Part shown: piece by piece, positions 18,827 through 29,131 of the stretch
How positions within the stretch are numbered: position 1 is the stretch's first letter
Layout of the letters: every line of letters starts with the position of its first letter
Assembly (NCBI GenBank): GCA_902552755.1
Contig: CACDHV010000001.1
Location: forward strand, 1 to 64,000
DNA from: an uncultured Pelagibacteraceae bacterium
Lineage (GTDB): Bacteria > Pseudomonadota > Alphaproteobacteria > Pelagibacterales > Pelagibacteraceae
Length of the DNA: 64,000 nucleotides
Direction: 5' to 3'
Translations under genes and position numbers: made by a program
Notes under the pieces: model-generated
Seen by the model: the letters and a program-made list of their open reading frames with translations, nothing else
Told to the model about the DNA's origin: nothing
The model's database searches: none

Positions 18827-19746
18827 AAAAAAAAATTCTTATAGTGGGTGGTACTGGTTTTTTAGGTTACAGTTTTGCAAAAAAATGTATTAAAAAAAAA
18901 TTATTAGTAACAAGCTTATCTAGAAAAAAACCATCAAAAAAAAGATATTTAAAAAATGTAAAATATATTTATGCAGATATAAAACATAAAAATAAACTTA
19001 ATTTAAAATTAAAAAAAAATTATGAATATGTAATTAATTTTGGTGGAGATGTAAATCATCATAGTAATAGTACATACAAAAGCCATTATATTGGATGTAA
19101 AAATTTAACAACAATTTTTCAAAATAGGAAAATAGAAAAATTTATTCAAATTGGTAGCAGTGTTGAATATGGAAAATTAAAATCTCCTCACTATGAAAAA
19201 AATTCAATTACAAATTTAAATAGACTAAATTCTATTTACGCAAAATCTAAACTTAAGTCATCAATTGATATTTTAAATTTATTTAATAAAAAAAAATTTC
19301 CAGGAACAGTATTTAGAATATATTTGGCATATGGACCAGGACAAGATTTTAATAGGGTAATTCCTTATACGATTATAAATTGTCTAAAAAATAGATCTTT
19401 TAAGTGTTCTGATGGGAATCAGTTCCGAGATTTTGTATATATTGATGATGTAGTTGAAATATTATTTAAATCATTAAAAAATAAAAAATCTAATGGTCAA
19501 GTTTTCAATATTTGTAGTGGCAGACCATCAAATATAAAAAAAATAATAAATTACATACAAAAGAAAATTAATGGTGGACATCCTAATTTTGGCTCAATTA
19601 AGCTGCGAAAAGATGAAATTAGAACATATTATGGAAGTACCAGAAAAACAAAAAACTTTTTTAAATGGTCGCCAAAAATTAATCTTAAGATTGGGTTAAA
19701 CAAAACAATTAAATATTATGAAAATTATATTAAAGAGAGAAATTGA
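18823..19746 (+). CDS. NAD-dependent epimerase/dehydratase/reductase (candidate CDP-sugar reductase or epimerase)
   Basis: 'IVGGTGFLGYSFAKK', 'SIYAKSKLKSS' (YxxxK); TTG start overlaps the RfbF stop (TTGA). Confidence 0.85.
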   Translation: MKKKILIVGGTGFLGYSFAKKCIKKKLLVTSLSRKKPSKKRYLKNVKYIYADIKHKNKLNLKLKKNYEYVINFGGDVNHHSNSTYKSHYIGCKNLTTIFQNRKIEKFIQIGSSVEYGKLKSPHYEKNSITNLNRLNSIYAKSKLKSSIDILNLFNKKKFPGTVFRIYLAYGPGQDFNRVIPYTIINCLKNRSFKCSDGNQFRDFVYIDDVVEILFKSLKNKKSNGQVFNICSGRPSNIKKIINYIQKKINGGHPNFGSIKLRKDEIRTYYGSTRKTKNFFKWSPKINLKIGLNKTIKYYENYIKERN

Positions 19747-20734
19747 CAGTATAGTAAAAAAAGATTGGAAATTCCTAGAAAAAAAAAATAATTTAATTTT
19801 ATTTCAAACTTTAAAATGGAATGAAAATTGGCTTAAATTTAACAAAACTAAAAATTCAATTTTTATCTTTATAATCTATAAAAATAATAAACCATTCTCA
19901 ATATTTCCTTTTTATCTCCAAAAAAAATTTTCATTTAGAATAATTAAATGGTTTGGATTTGATATTTCTGATTATTTAGGTCCAATTTTTGATAATTCTT
20001 ATGAGGTAAAGCACAAAGAAATTATTGAAATATGGAATAATATTTCTTTATCTTTAAAACCTGAATGTGATCTTATTTATTTAGATAAACAAACAGATGA
20101 GAAAAGTATAATAAATAATCCATTATGTAATTATTTAAATTTAATTACTTATAAACAAAACCTAAGAATTGATTTGTCTAAATGGGAATTAACAAAAAAA
20201 AAAAAAAATAAATCTTTTCAACAATTTCGAAGAAAAAAAAAAAAATTATTATCTCTAGGTATTTTTGAGTTATTATTTGATATTCAAAGTATTGAAACAA
20301 AGAGAAATTTAATTTCTGAAATGATTAAATGGAAAAAATTTTCTAAAAAAAAATTTGTATTTGCTAACTCTTTTAATAAAGATTTTTACTCAGAAATTTT
20401 AGATAATAAAGGTATTCATTTATCAGCATTAAAAATTAATGGTAGTTTTGTTGCGGCAATATTAGGATATAAGTATTTAAATAATTTTTTTTTTTTAGTT
20501 CCATCCTTTAAGGAAGAAAATAGATATTTTAAATATTCCCCTGGAAGAATTCTTTTAATAGAACTAATAAATCATATTCAGTTTCAGAAGTTTAAAAATT
20601 TTGATTTTTGTGATGGAGATCAAGATTATAAATCGGAATGGACAAATCAAAAAATAGATATTAAAGTTTTTTTAAAATCAAACACTATTAAAGGTAAATT
20701 ATTAAAATTATATATGAGAATTTTTAATTTATGA
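19718..20734 (+). CDS. GNAT/FemAB-like acyltransferase (CelD/BcsL-like)
   Basis: 'FQTLKWNENW…FSIFPFYLQ…WFGFDISDYLGPIF', 'HLSALKINGSFVAAILGYKYLNNFFFLVPSF', 'FDFCDGDQDYKSEWTN'. Confidence 0.75.
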   Translation: MKIILKREIDSIVKKDWKFLEKKNNLILFQTLKWNENWLKFNKTKNSIFIFIIYKNNKPFSIFPFYLQKKFSFRIIKWFGFDISDYLGPIFDNSYEVKHKEIIEIWNNISLSLKPECDLIYLDKQTDEKSIINNPLCNYLNLITYKQNLRIDLSKWELTKKKKNKSFQQFRRKKKKLLSLGIFELLFDIQSIETKRNLISEMIKWKKFSKKKFVFANSFNKDFYSEILDNKGIHLSALKINGSFVAAILGYKYLNNFFFLVPSFKEENRYFKYSPGRILLIELINHIQFQKFKNFDFCDGDQDYKSEWTNQKIDIKVFLKSNTIKGKLLKLYMRIFNL

Positions 20735-21732
20735 GAATAAAAAAAAAAATAAGAAACTCTGTTAACATTATATCAAAAAAACTATTTACTAATAAGATAT
20801 TAAATTTTTTTAATATTAATACTGTATTTTTAAATTATCATAGAGTCATTAACAATTACGATTTTATAAACTTTTTAAGACCAAATGATGATTTAATAGT
20901 TACAACTAAAGTATTTGAAGAACAAATAAAATATCTTTCAGAAAATTTTAATGTAATATCTATTAATGATATTCATTCAAAAAATATAAAAGATAGAAAA
21001 ATAGTACTTACATTTGATGATGGATACTTAGATAATTATATTAATGCTCTTCCAATACTTGAAAAATATAATTGCCCAGCAATATTATACATTGCTACAT
21101 CATATCTGGATAATATCGAATATCCGTGGTGGTCAAAAGTATGGGAGATATTACTTAATACAAAAAATATTAGAGTGGATGGTAAAAAATTTGAAATAGA
21201 TAAAAATGAGGAGAAAATTAGGCTTTATGGTTATCTTTGTAAAATATTAATCTCCCAAAAAAAAAAAATTCAACATGAATATATTAAAAATATTATTTCT
21301 GAAAATAATATAAGCTTGTCATTCCACAAAAAAGAATTTTTAACTACAGAGAATTTGAAATCTTTAGGAAATCATAAATTAATAGAAATTGGCTGCCATA
21401 CCCATAATCATGAAAATCTAAAAAATTTAAACGAGAATGAAATTAATTATGAAATTAGTAAATCTTTAAATATTTTAGAAAAAATTTTAAGTAAAAAAGT
21501 AAAACATTTTTCAATTCCATATGGAGTGAAAAAAACATTTACTAGAGAAACAATAAATTTAATATCAAAGTATAATTTTCAAACAATAGTAACTACAGAA
21601 CATGGTATTTTTAATAAAAAGAATTGTAATCAAATACCACGTATTGGTATTGGGAATTTGGATGTTAAAGATAGACTAAATTCAAAGGCAATAGGTTTGG
21701 ACAGTTTAATAAATAAAATTTTAAGAAGATGA
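20731..21732 (+). CDS. Polysaccharide deacetylase family (NodB homology)
   Basis: 'KIVLTFDDGYLDNYINALPILEKYNCPAILYIATSYL', 'EIGCHTHNHENL'. Confidence 0.92.
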   Translation: MRIKKKIRNSVNIISKKLFTNKILNFFNINTVFLNYHRVINNYDFINFLRPNDDLIVTTKVFEEQIKYLSENFNVISINDIHSKNIKDRKIVLTFDDGYLDNYINALPILEKYNCPAILYIATSYLDNIEYPWWSKVWEILLNTKNIRVDGKKFEIDKNEEKIRLYGYLCKILISQKKKIQHEYIKNIISENNISLSFHKKEFLTTENLKSLGNHKLIEIGCHTHNHENLKNLNENEINYEISKSLNILEKILSKKVKHFSIPYGVKKTFTRETINLISKYNFQTIVTTEHGIFNKKNCNQIPRIGIGNLDVKDRLNSKAIGLDSLINKILRR

Positions 21733-23132
21733 AACCTTTTTTTTCGATAATTTTACCAACATATAATCAGGGAAATTTTTTAAAAATTTGTTTGAAATCA
21801 ATATTAAATCAAACATACAAAGATTGGGAACTAATAATTGTTGACAATAATTCTACAGATAACACGCAAAATGTTATAAATAAACTGCGTGATGAAAGAT
21901 TTCACGTCCTCAAAATAAATAATCAAAATATATTGGCTAAATCGAGAAATCTTGGAATTAAAAAAGCTAAAACAGACTGGATATGTTTTATAGACTCAGA
22001 TGACACTTGGTATCCAAAAAAATTAGAGATAGTTAAAAATTATATTTATGAAAATAAAAATGAAAATTTATTTTATCATGATTTGGTATTCTTAAATAAA
22101 TACTTCTTTTTTAAAAAGAAAAAAATTTACGATAAAAGTCAAACTATAACAAAACCTGTATTTAATTATTTTGCAGAAAACGGTAATGGAATTGGACAAT
22201 CTAGCGTAGTCGTTAAAAAAAATTTATTAAAGGAAAATGGATATATTTCAATGAATAAAGAAAAATTTTCATGGGAAGATTTTGATACATGGTTAAAAAT
22301 ATCAAGAAAAACAAATTCATTTAAAAGAATACCTATAACACTAGGTTCGATATGGATCGGTAAAGAAAATATTAGTAACTTAGAAAAACAAATACAAAAC
22401 TCAGATAATATTAAAAAATATTATGGAAAAAGTTTTGCAAAGGTACTGAAAAATATAAATGATAAGAGTCCATGGTGGTTAGAATATCCAAAAATACTGA
22501 GAGATTTTAAGAACAAAAATAATCAAGAATGCTTAGAAAAAATTAACTTCATAACAAAACCTCCTTTCAAAGTAAACATGATAATCAATTACTTTAAATT
22601 TAAAATTTATCTTAGGATTTTAAAAAATAAAATTAAAAAAATATTTAATATAGTAATAATTTTTGAAAAGCAAAAAACAGAAAAACACCGAACCTTATCA
22701 AAAAAATATTCATATAAAGTAATCAAAAATTCAAAACAATTAAAAAATGAAACATTTACAAACTTTATATTGCCTCAGTATTTTTTTAGCAGATTAAAAA
22801 ATAAAAAAAAACTTCATATTTTGACAAAAAAAAATAATTTATTATCTTATGGTTGGAGTTCGAGTAGTAATGATTTCCAAATATCAGAAATAAATTGTAG
22901 TATAAAAGCTAAGAAAAAAATTATATTTTTTGATTTTAAAACTATTATCCCATTTAGAAGAAAAGGATTTTATAAATTAATTTTAAATTTAATGACAAAA
23001 TATTTTCAAGATTATGATTGTTATATATTTACAAACTTAAATAATTTTAAAAGTTTTTTAGGAATCAAAAGAGCTAATTTTAAAATAATAAAGATTTTAA
23101 CAATATTAAGTAATAATTATAAAATTGATTAG
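21729..23132 (+). CDS. Family 2 glycosyltransferase with C-terminal GNAT-like domain
   Basis: N-terminal 'FSIILPTYNQGNFLKICLKSILNQTYKDWELIIVDNNSTDNT', 'FIDSDDTW'; C-terminal 'FFDFKTIIPFRRKGFYKLILNLMTKYF' resembles the GNAT acetyl-CoA loop. Confidence 0.8.
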   Translation: MKPFFSIILPTYNQGNFLKICLKSILNQTYKDWELIIVDNNSTDNTQNVINKLRDERFHVLKINNQNILAKSRNLGIKKAKTDWICFIDSDDTWYPKKLEIVKNYIYENKNENLFYHDLVFLNKYFFFKKKKIYDKSQTITKPVFNYFAENGNGIGQSSVVVKKNLLKENGYISMNKEKFSWEDFDTWLKISRKTNSFKRIPITLGSIWIGKENISNLEKQIQNSDNIKKYYGKSFAKVLKNINDKSPWWLEYPKILRDFKNKNNQECLEKINFITKPPFKVNMIINYFKFKIYLRILKNKIKKIFNIVIIFEKQKTEKHRTLSKKYSYKVIKNSKQLKNETFTNFILPQYFFSRLKNKKKLHILTKKNNLLSYGWSSSSNDFQISEINCSIKAKKKIIFFDFKTIIPFRRKGFYKLILNLMTKYFQDYDCYIFTNLNNFKSFLGIKRANFKIIKILTILSNNYKID

Positions 23133-23137
23133 ATATT

Positions 23138-24133
23138 ATGAAAAAAAAAATTTTGATAACTGGATCTTGTGGATTAATAGGATCCAATTTAGTAAATAGG
23201 CTATTACATTATAACTATGATTTTGTTTTAATTGATGATTTTTCAACAGGTTTTAAAAAAAACTTATTAAAAATACAGCAAAAAGCAAAAAATATGAACA
23301 AAAGAATTTATTTTTACGAAATAAATTTAATTAATTATAAAAAACTCCATAGTATTTTTCTTACACATAAAATAAGTGTAATATTTCATTTGGCAGCATT
23401 TAGTAATGTAAATGAAAGTAAAAAAAATCCAAAAAAATTTTTGTTAAATAATGTTTTATCAACTGAAAATCTTTTAAAAGAGTCAGAATATTTTAAAATA
23501 AAATATTTTATATTTTCAAGTAGTGCTGCAGTTTATGGAAACAATAAATTTAAAAAAAATATTAAAGAAGACTTTTCATTGAAACCCATAAGTGTCTACG
23601 GAAAATCAAAAAAAATATGTGAAAATAAGATATTTAGTTATTCAAAAAATAATAACATAAAATACTGTATTTTTAGATATTTCAATGTCATTGGGAGGGA
23701 TATAGGTAATAATCTAACCCAAAAAAAAAATTTAAATTTATTTGAGATGATAGCATTTTGTAAGAATAAAAATAAAAGGATTAAAATATACGGAAAAAAA
23801 TTCAAAACCCATGATGGTACAGCTGTAAGAGATTTTATATTTATTGACGATTTAGTTGAAGCACACATTGTATGTTTAAAAAAATTAAATCATAAAAAGT
23901 TTTGGAATAATGTTTATAATGTAGGTTATAATAAAGGATATTCTGTTTTAGATGTTATATTAGAGTGTAATAGAAACTTTAAAAATAAGATTAAATATGA
24001 ATTTTTAAAAAGTAGAAGTGGTGAAATATCAAAATCTGTAGCTAATACAGAAAAATTTTTAAATAATTCTCAGTGGAAGCCAAGAATGAGTAATTTAAAA
24101 AAGATTGTTACCTCTTTTTTTCAAAATACATGA
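23138..24133 (+). CDS. galE: UDP-glucose 4-epimerase family
   Basis: 'ITGSCGLIGSNLVNRL', 'HLAAFSNVNES', 'SVYGKSKKICE', 'RYFNVIGRD'. Confidence 0.85.
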   Translation: MKKKILITGSCGLIGSNLVNRLLHYNYDFVLIDDFSTGFKKNLLKIQQKAKNMNKRIYFYEINLINYKKLHSIFLTHKISVIFHLAAFSNVNESKKNPKKFLLNNVLSTENLLKESEYFKIKYFIFSSSAAVYGNNKFKKNIKEDFSLKPISVYGKSKKICENKIFSYSKNNNIKYCIFRYFNVIGRDIGNNLTQKKNLNLFEMIAFCKNKNKRIKIYGKKFKTHDGTAVRDFIFIDDLVEAHIVCLKKLNHKKFWNNVYNVGYNKGYSVLDVILECNRNFKNKIKYEFLKSRSGEISKSVANTEKFLNNSQWKPRMSNLKKIVTSFFQNT

Positions 24134-25185
24134 AAAAAAACGAGACAAAATATATTTTTATTTCAAATGGTTATAAAGGAGGAAATACAACTTTTTTTAT
24201 GAATCATATCAATTATTTAAAAAATAAAAAAAAAAAAATTATACTTTTAGATGATGATCCTTTATCTACATATGATTACATTCCAAAAAATATAAAATAT
24301 TTAAAAATAAAAACAAATAAATTTAGTTTTTCCTCCAATTCAAAATTAAAAAAAATACTAATAAGTACACCAGGTAAAAAGATAATATTTATTGCAAATT
24401 ATGCATTTTTAATAAAATTCTTTTTTATTTTTTTTAATCTTAAAAATAATACAAAAGTTATTTTAACTATACATAGCGGTCTATTAAATTTAAATTTTAA
24501 AAATTATGTTGCTGGTTTAATCTTCTCATTATTGTATTCTAAATTAGACTATTTATATTTTGGATCAGAATCAGCAAAAATGTGGTGGAAATTAAAGTTT
24601 CCATGGATGAATATCGATCGCTGTTTGGTTCATTATAATGGAGTAAAATTAAATAGATTTAACAAATTTAGAAAGTTAAAAAAAATTATAAATATCTCAT
24701 TCGTAGGAAGATTAGAGAATGAAAATAACCCAAATTTTTTTTTAAAAATCGCTTCTAAATATCTTAAAACAAATAATGACACTATATTTAATATTTTTGG
24801 AAATGGAAAATTAAAAAATCATTTAGAAAATAAATACTCCAATAAAAAAATCATATTCAAAGGATGGACAAAGAAAAAGTCAATTTTTAAAAAAACAGAC
24901 TTAGTGATAATAACAAGTCCTGTAAATAACTTTCCTTATGTTGCTCTTGAAGCAAAAAGTTTTGGTATACCAGTTATAACTTGCAGTAAAGGTGATATTA
25001 GTAAAATAATAAAAAATAAAAATGATGGTATAATCAAATACACAAATTCTACTGAAGTAATGATAAATCTAATCTCAAAGGTACTTGAAAATTATACTTA
25101 TTATTCAAAAAATTCTCTAGTTAATGCTAAAAAATATGATGTTGAAAAACTTTGTAATAGTTTTTGGAAAACAGTAAAATCTTAG
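24130..25185 (+). CDS. Family 4 glycosyltransferase
   Basis: 'NISFVGRLENENNPNFFLKIA', 'IFKGWTKKKSIFKKTDLVIITSPVNNFPYVALEAKSFGIPVITC' GT1/GT4 C-terminal signature. Confidence 0.88.
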   Translation: MKKNETKYIFISNGYKGGNTTFFMNHINYLKNKKKKIILLDDDPLSTYDYIPKNIKYLKIKTNKFSFSSNSKLKKILISTPGKKIIFIANYAFLIKFFFIFFNLKNNTKVILTIHSGLLNLNFKNYVAGLIFSLLYSKLDYLYFGSESAKMWWKLKFPWMNIDRCLVHYNGVKLNRFNKFRKLKKIINISFVGRLENENNPNFFLKIASKYLKTNNDTIFNIFGNGKLKNHLENKYSNKKIIFKGWTKKKSIFKKTDLVIITSPVNNFPYVALEAKSFGIPVITCSKGDISKIIKNKNDGIIKYTNSTEVMINLISKVLENYTYYSKNSLVNAKKYDVEKLCNSFWKTVKS

Positions 25186-25186
25186 A

Positions 25187-27007
25187 ATGCTTTATGGATT
25201 TGAAAATAACATTTTAATTAGTCCTTTTTCATTTATTATTTCAATAATTTTGGTGTTTGGTATCTCTTTACTAGGAGAAACTATTCACAGATTTGTTCTA
25301 GTAAATATTTTAAATTATCCATATAAAAACATATACCAATTTTACTCACCTTTATTAGGTTCGTTAATATTAATTTACATTTTATTTATACCACTTATTC
25401 TAGATTTTTACGGGATATTTTTTTTAAAATTATTTTCCTCGATTGTATTTTTATTCGGACTTTTGAATATTTATTTCAAAAAAAAATTAATTATTTCAAT
25501 TATTAATTTTTTTAAAAAAAAACAATCATTATTAATTTATTTAATTATTGTATTATATATTCTTTTATTCTTTGTTTCTGCTTCACCGATTACACACGCA
25601 GATTCATTAGACTACCATTATTCAGGTGCTTTAAACTTACTCAATTATGGCCACTTTCATAAAGATATCCTTCCTATTAACAATATCTTAGTATCAGCAG
25701 GTGAAATAATTATATCCACTGGCCTTTTTTTTGGTGCAGAGCAACTAGGTGGTATCGTGCAGTTTTCATCATTGCTGTCCTTAATACCAATTTTTTTTCA
25801 CAAAGAACAAAATAAAATATTCTTATTAAATATTTTAATTTGTCCAATTACTTTATTTTTAGTAAGCTCACCTAAGCCACAACTTATTTGTGTTATTTCA
25901 TCTCTTCTAATATTTATTTATCTTTCAAGTAATTTAAATATCCAAAAAGAAAAACACTTAAAAAAGATCTTTTTTCTCATAATTTTTACTTTATCGTTAA
26001 ATTTTTTAATAAAATTTTCATTTATAGTTTCTTCTACATTGCTAGGTCTATTCTCATTTTATTATATGATTAAGCATAAGGAAACTGTCAACGCAATTTT
26101 TATTACCATATTAGTAATGGCAATTACAATATTACCTTTCTGGATATTTAAATATAATAATTTTGAAACCGGAATCGTCAACTTTTTTTTAAGTCCATTG
26201 CCTATTAATATTTACTCCTTCCAATATTATCATGATTTTCTGACTGGCGGAGAGATATCATACTTAAGTATGTTGTATCCGTTAAGTTTTGGTAAATTCA
26301 CAACTACATTTGGACCATTACTATTAATTATAATTTTAATGATTAATAAAAAAATCATAAAATACAAGATATCGACGGCTGTTTTATTGCTCTTCTTCAC
26401 TCTTGCAATTGTCTTTGGAAGTAATCTTAATCGTTTTTTATATGAAGGTTTTTTGTGGTTAATTTTTTTAATAAGTATTACTTATAAAAAAACATTAATT
26501 TTTAGCATCTTTAAAAAATTAAGTTATTTGCAAACAATATTTATAATTACAGTATTGATTTATTTTGTGGCAACTATTTTTCCTGGATCACTTAATAATA
26601 AATATAAATCACAAATAATGTCTAAAACAGCTAATGGATATGATCTTGCAGTTTGGGTAAATAGTAAATTAAATAAAAGTGATGTATTGTTATCTACACA
26701 TAGATCAATTTCTCTTTTTAATAATCAAACTTATTCAACAATATTTTTGTGGGGAATAGATTTTTCAAATAAAAAATCACAAATATTTATAGATCATCTT
26801 AAATTAAAAAAAATTAATAGAATTGTCTTTTATGGAAAAAAATTAAATCTGGAACCATTTCAAGATTGTATTGGAAATTTATTATTTTATGGGGAAAATA
26901 TAGGCAAGAATGTTGGTAGAAATCCATTTAATCAAAAAGATACTTATAATGGCTGGATATATGAATTAGATTATAAACAATTGGATAATTGTTTAATTTC
27001 TAATTAA
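25187..27007 (+). CDS. Large multi-pass membrane protein (LIC_10190-like / GT-C-like)
   Basis: 606 aa, many hydrophobic segments, 'THADSLDYHYSGALNLLNYG'. Confidence 0.6.
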   Translation: MLYGFENNILISPFSFIISIILVFGISLLGETIHRFVLVNILNYPYKNIYQFYSPLLGSLILIYILFIPLILDFYGIFFLKLFSSIVFLFGLLNIYFKKKLIISIINFFKKKQSLLIYLIIVLYILLFFVSASPITHADSLDYHYSGALNLLNYGHFHKDILPINNILVSAGEIIISTGLFFGAEQLGGIVQFSSLLSLIPIFFHKEQNKIFLLNILICPITLFLVSSPKPQLICVISSLLIFIYLSSNLNIQKEKHLKKIFFLIIFTLSLNFLIKFSFIVSSTLLGLFSFYYMIKHKETVNAIFITILVMAITILPFWIFKYNNFETGIVNFFLSPLPINIYSFQYYHDFLTGGEISYLSMLYPLSFGKFTTTFGPLLLIIILMINKKIIKYKISTAVLLLFFTLAIVFGSNLNRFLYEGFLWLIFLISITYKKTLIFSIFKKLSYLQTIFIITVLIYFVATIFPGSLNNKYKSQIMSKTANGYDLAVWVNSKLNKSDVLLSTHRSISLFNNQTYSTIFLWGIDFSNKKSQIFIDHLKLKKINRIVFYGKKLNLEPFQDCIGNLLFYGENIGKNVGRNPFNQKDTYNGWIYELDYKQLDNCLISN

Positions 27008-27012
27008 TAATT

Positions 27013-28008
27013 ATGTTGAAAATTTTTTATACTAGTTCTGAAAAAAATAAAAAATTTGGTGTTTACAAAGTTATAGAGATCCTAAGAAGGAAATTAAAAA
27101 ATAAGCAAAACAATATTAAATATTCAAACAAAATTTCAGATTTAGTTAGGCACAATCCTGACTTAGTACATATTCATGGATGTTGGAAATTACATCTTTT
27201 TATTATATTTTTAATTTCAAAAATTTTAAAAATTAAAATTGTGATTTCCCCTCATGGCATGCTTGATCCTATTTCAATTTCACAAAAAAAAATAAAAAAA
27301 AAACTTGGCTGGTTTTTTTATCAAAAATTTGTTTTATTATATTCTGATTTAATTATTGTTAATTCGAATAATGAAAAAAAAAATATAAAATTAATTACAA
27401 AGAAAAAAAATATAAATATTAAAGTCATTAATCATGGAGTTGAAATATCTGAAAATTTTTCGCTTAAAAGAAAAAAAAATAAGAATTTAAGTTTTATTTT
27501 CTATTCAAGAATACATCCTTCAAAAAACCTTTTAAATCTCCTTGAAATTTGGACAAAAAATCCATTCTTTCAAAATTATAAGCTAGATATATATGGTGAG
27601 ATCGTAGATATGAAATATTATTTAATTGCAAAAAAAATTATCAAATATCATAAAAACGTCAAATTTAAGGGAAAAATAAATACTAACATCCAGAAATTAA
27701 TTTCAAATTATAATGTTTTTGTGCATCCTTCTTTATCGGAAAATTTTGGTTTAGTAATATTAGAAGCACTATCTGCTGGAACATTTATCATATTAAATAA
27801 AAATTTAGATTGGAAAATTATTGAAAAAAAAGGATTTGGTATGTTAATTAAATTTGATTATAAAAATTTAAAAAAAGCGGTTGAAATTATTGAAAATAAA
27901 AAAAAAAAAATAAATAATATAAATTTTAGAAAAAAACAACTTAACTTTATTAAAAAAAAATACAATTGGAATTACATTGCTCAAGAATATTTAAGTGAAT
28001 ATTTTTAA
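27013..28008 (+). CDS. Family 4 glycosyltransferase
   Basis: 'DLVHIHGCWKL', 'ISPHGMLDPISI', 'VHPSLSENFGLVILEALSAGTFII'. Confidence 0.9.
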   Translation: MLKIFYTSSEKNKKFGVYKVIEILRRKLKNKQNNIKYSNKISDLVRHNPDLVHIHGCWKLHLFIIFLISKILKIKIVISPHGMLDPISISQKKIKKKLGWFFYQKFVLLYSDLIIVNSNNEKKNIKLITKKKNINIKVINHGVEISENFSLKRKKNKNLSFIFYSRIHPSKNLLNLLEIWTKNPFFQNYKLDIYGEIVDMKYYLIAKKIIKYHKNVKFKGKINTNIQKLISNYNVFVHPSLSENFGLVILEALSAGTFIILNKNLDWKIIEKKGFGMLIKFDYKNLKKAVEIIENKKKKINNINFRKKQLNFIKKKYNWNYIAQEYLSEYF

Positions 28009-28024
28009 CACCCCAGATTTTAAT

Positions 28025-29131
28025 TTAAAATTTAAAAACTTCTAAAAAATTAAACTTTGAAAATGTTGGATGACAAGTCCATATAAATATTGATAATATA
28101 AAAAAAATACTTCTAAATTTAAAATTATTTTTAAATTCAAAATTGAATACTGATAGAAGTAAAAGGGGTAGAAATGCAAAAGAGGATAATCTTATAATAT
28201 TTCGTCCACTCATCTCTACACCAGAAATAATCGGTTGAGAAATAATTAATAAGGAATATATGATTATAAAAAAACCTACAGTATTTAAATTTTTAAATAG
28301 CTTAAAATTTAAATTTACGAATAGTATAAAAAATAAAATAAGTGGACCGAAACTCAAAAAAGGCCAAATAAAAAATATTATTTTTTGTTTCAAAGAAACT
28401 TCCTCAATTAATAATCCAAAAAAGTGGATTATATAAATATTTGAATGAGAAACATTTACAGTACCTAATTTTGAATAAGTAAAACCTATTAAATAAATTG
28501 TTATAAATATTAACCACGAGAACAGAATATCCCTGTATGAAATAAAAAATTTTTCTTTTTTTAAAAATTTTAAAATTAAAATTGAAATTATTATTGCTAC
28601 AGCACTTTGCCTCGCAAAAGATGATATTATAAGACCTAAATAAAATTTTTTTTTATCATTGTTGTCAATACCAACTATACTTATAATTGATCCTAAAATA
28701 AAAAATAAATCAGTTATAATAAGTGGGTTAGATATGTAAAATCTAGTTTGATATGGATTTAAATTAAAAAGTAAAAAAATAAATATAATATGAATACTAC
28801 TCAATTTATATTTTCTAAAAATTGTTAATAAATAAAAATTGATCATTAAAATTAGCAAAATACATAAAGATCTATATGAAATGTATAAATCTATGGATGT
28901 TATTTTTGAAAATATTCCAATTATGTATGGAAACAAGAAACGTTCAGCATGAATTGGTTTGAGAGGCGTTTCTGATATGAATGGAGATTTTTTTGACATT
29001 TCTAAATATGAAATACCATCTGCTCCTCCGAATATTAGACTTTGGTCATAGTCAAAATATGAATTAGTTAAAAGCACAAATGCAAATATTAAAATAACTA
29101 TTGTATAGGGATTTTTGTGAATATAATTCAT
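28025..29131 (-). CDS. Multi-pass membrane protein of unknown function (EpsG/GT-C-like?)
   Basis: Hydrophobic ORF overlapping the carbamoyltransferase ORF by 4 nt on the same strand. Confidence 0.55.
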   Translation of the reverse strand: MNYIHKNPYTIVILIFAFVLLTNSYFDYDQSLIFGGADGISYLEMSKKSPFISETPLKPIHAERFLFPYIIGIFSKITSIDLYISYRSLCILLILMINFYLLTIFRKYKLSSIHIIFIFLLFNLNPYQTRFYISNPLIITDLFFILGSIISIVGIDNNDKKKFYLGLIISSFARQSAVAIIISILILKFLKKEKFFISYRDILFSWLIFITIYLIGFTYSKLGTVNVSHSNIYIIHFFGLLIEEVSLKQKIIFFIWPFLSFGPLILFFILFVNLNFKLFKNLNTVGFFIIIYSLLIISQPIISGVEMSGRNIIRLSSFAFLPLLLLSVFNFEFKNNFKFRSIFFILSIFIWTCHPTFSKFNFLEVFKF

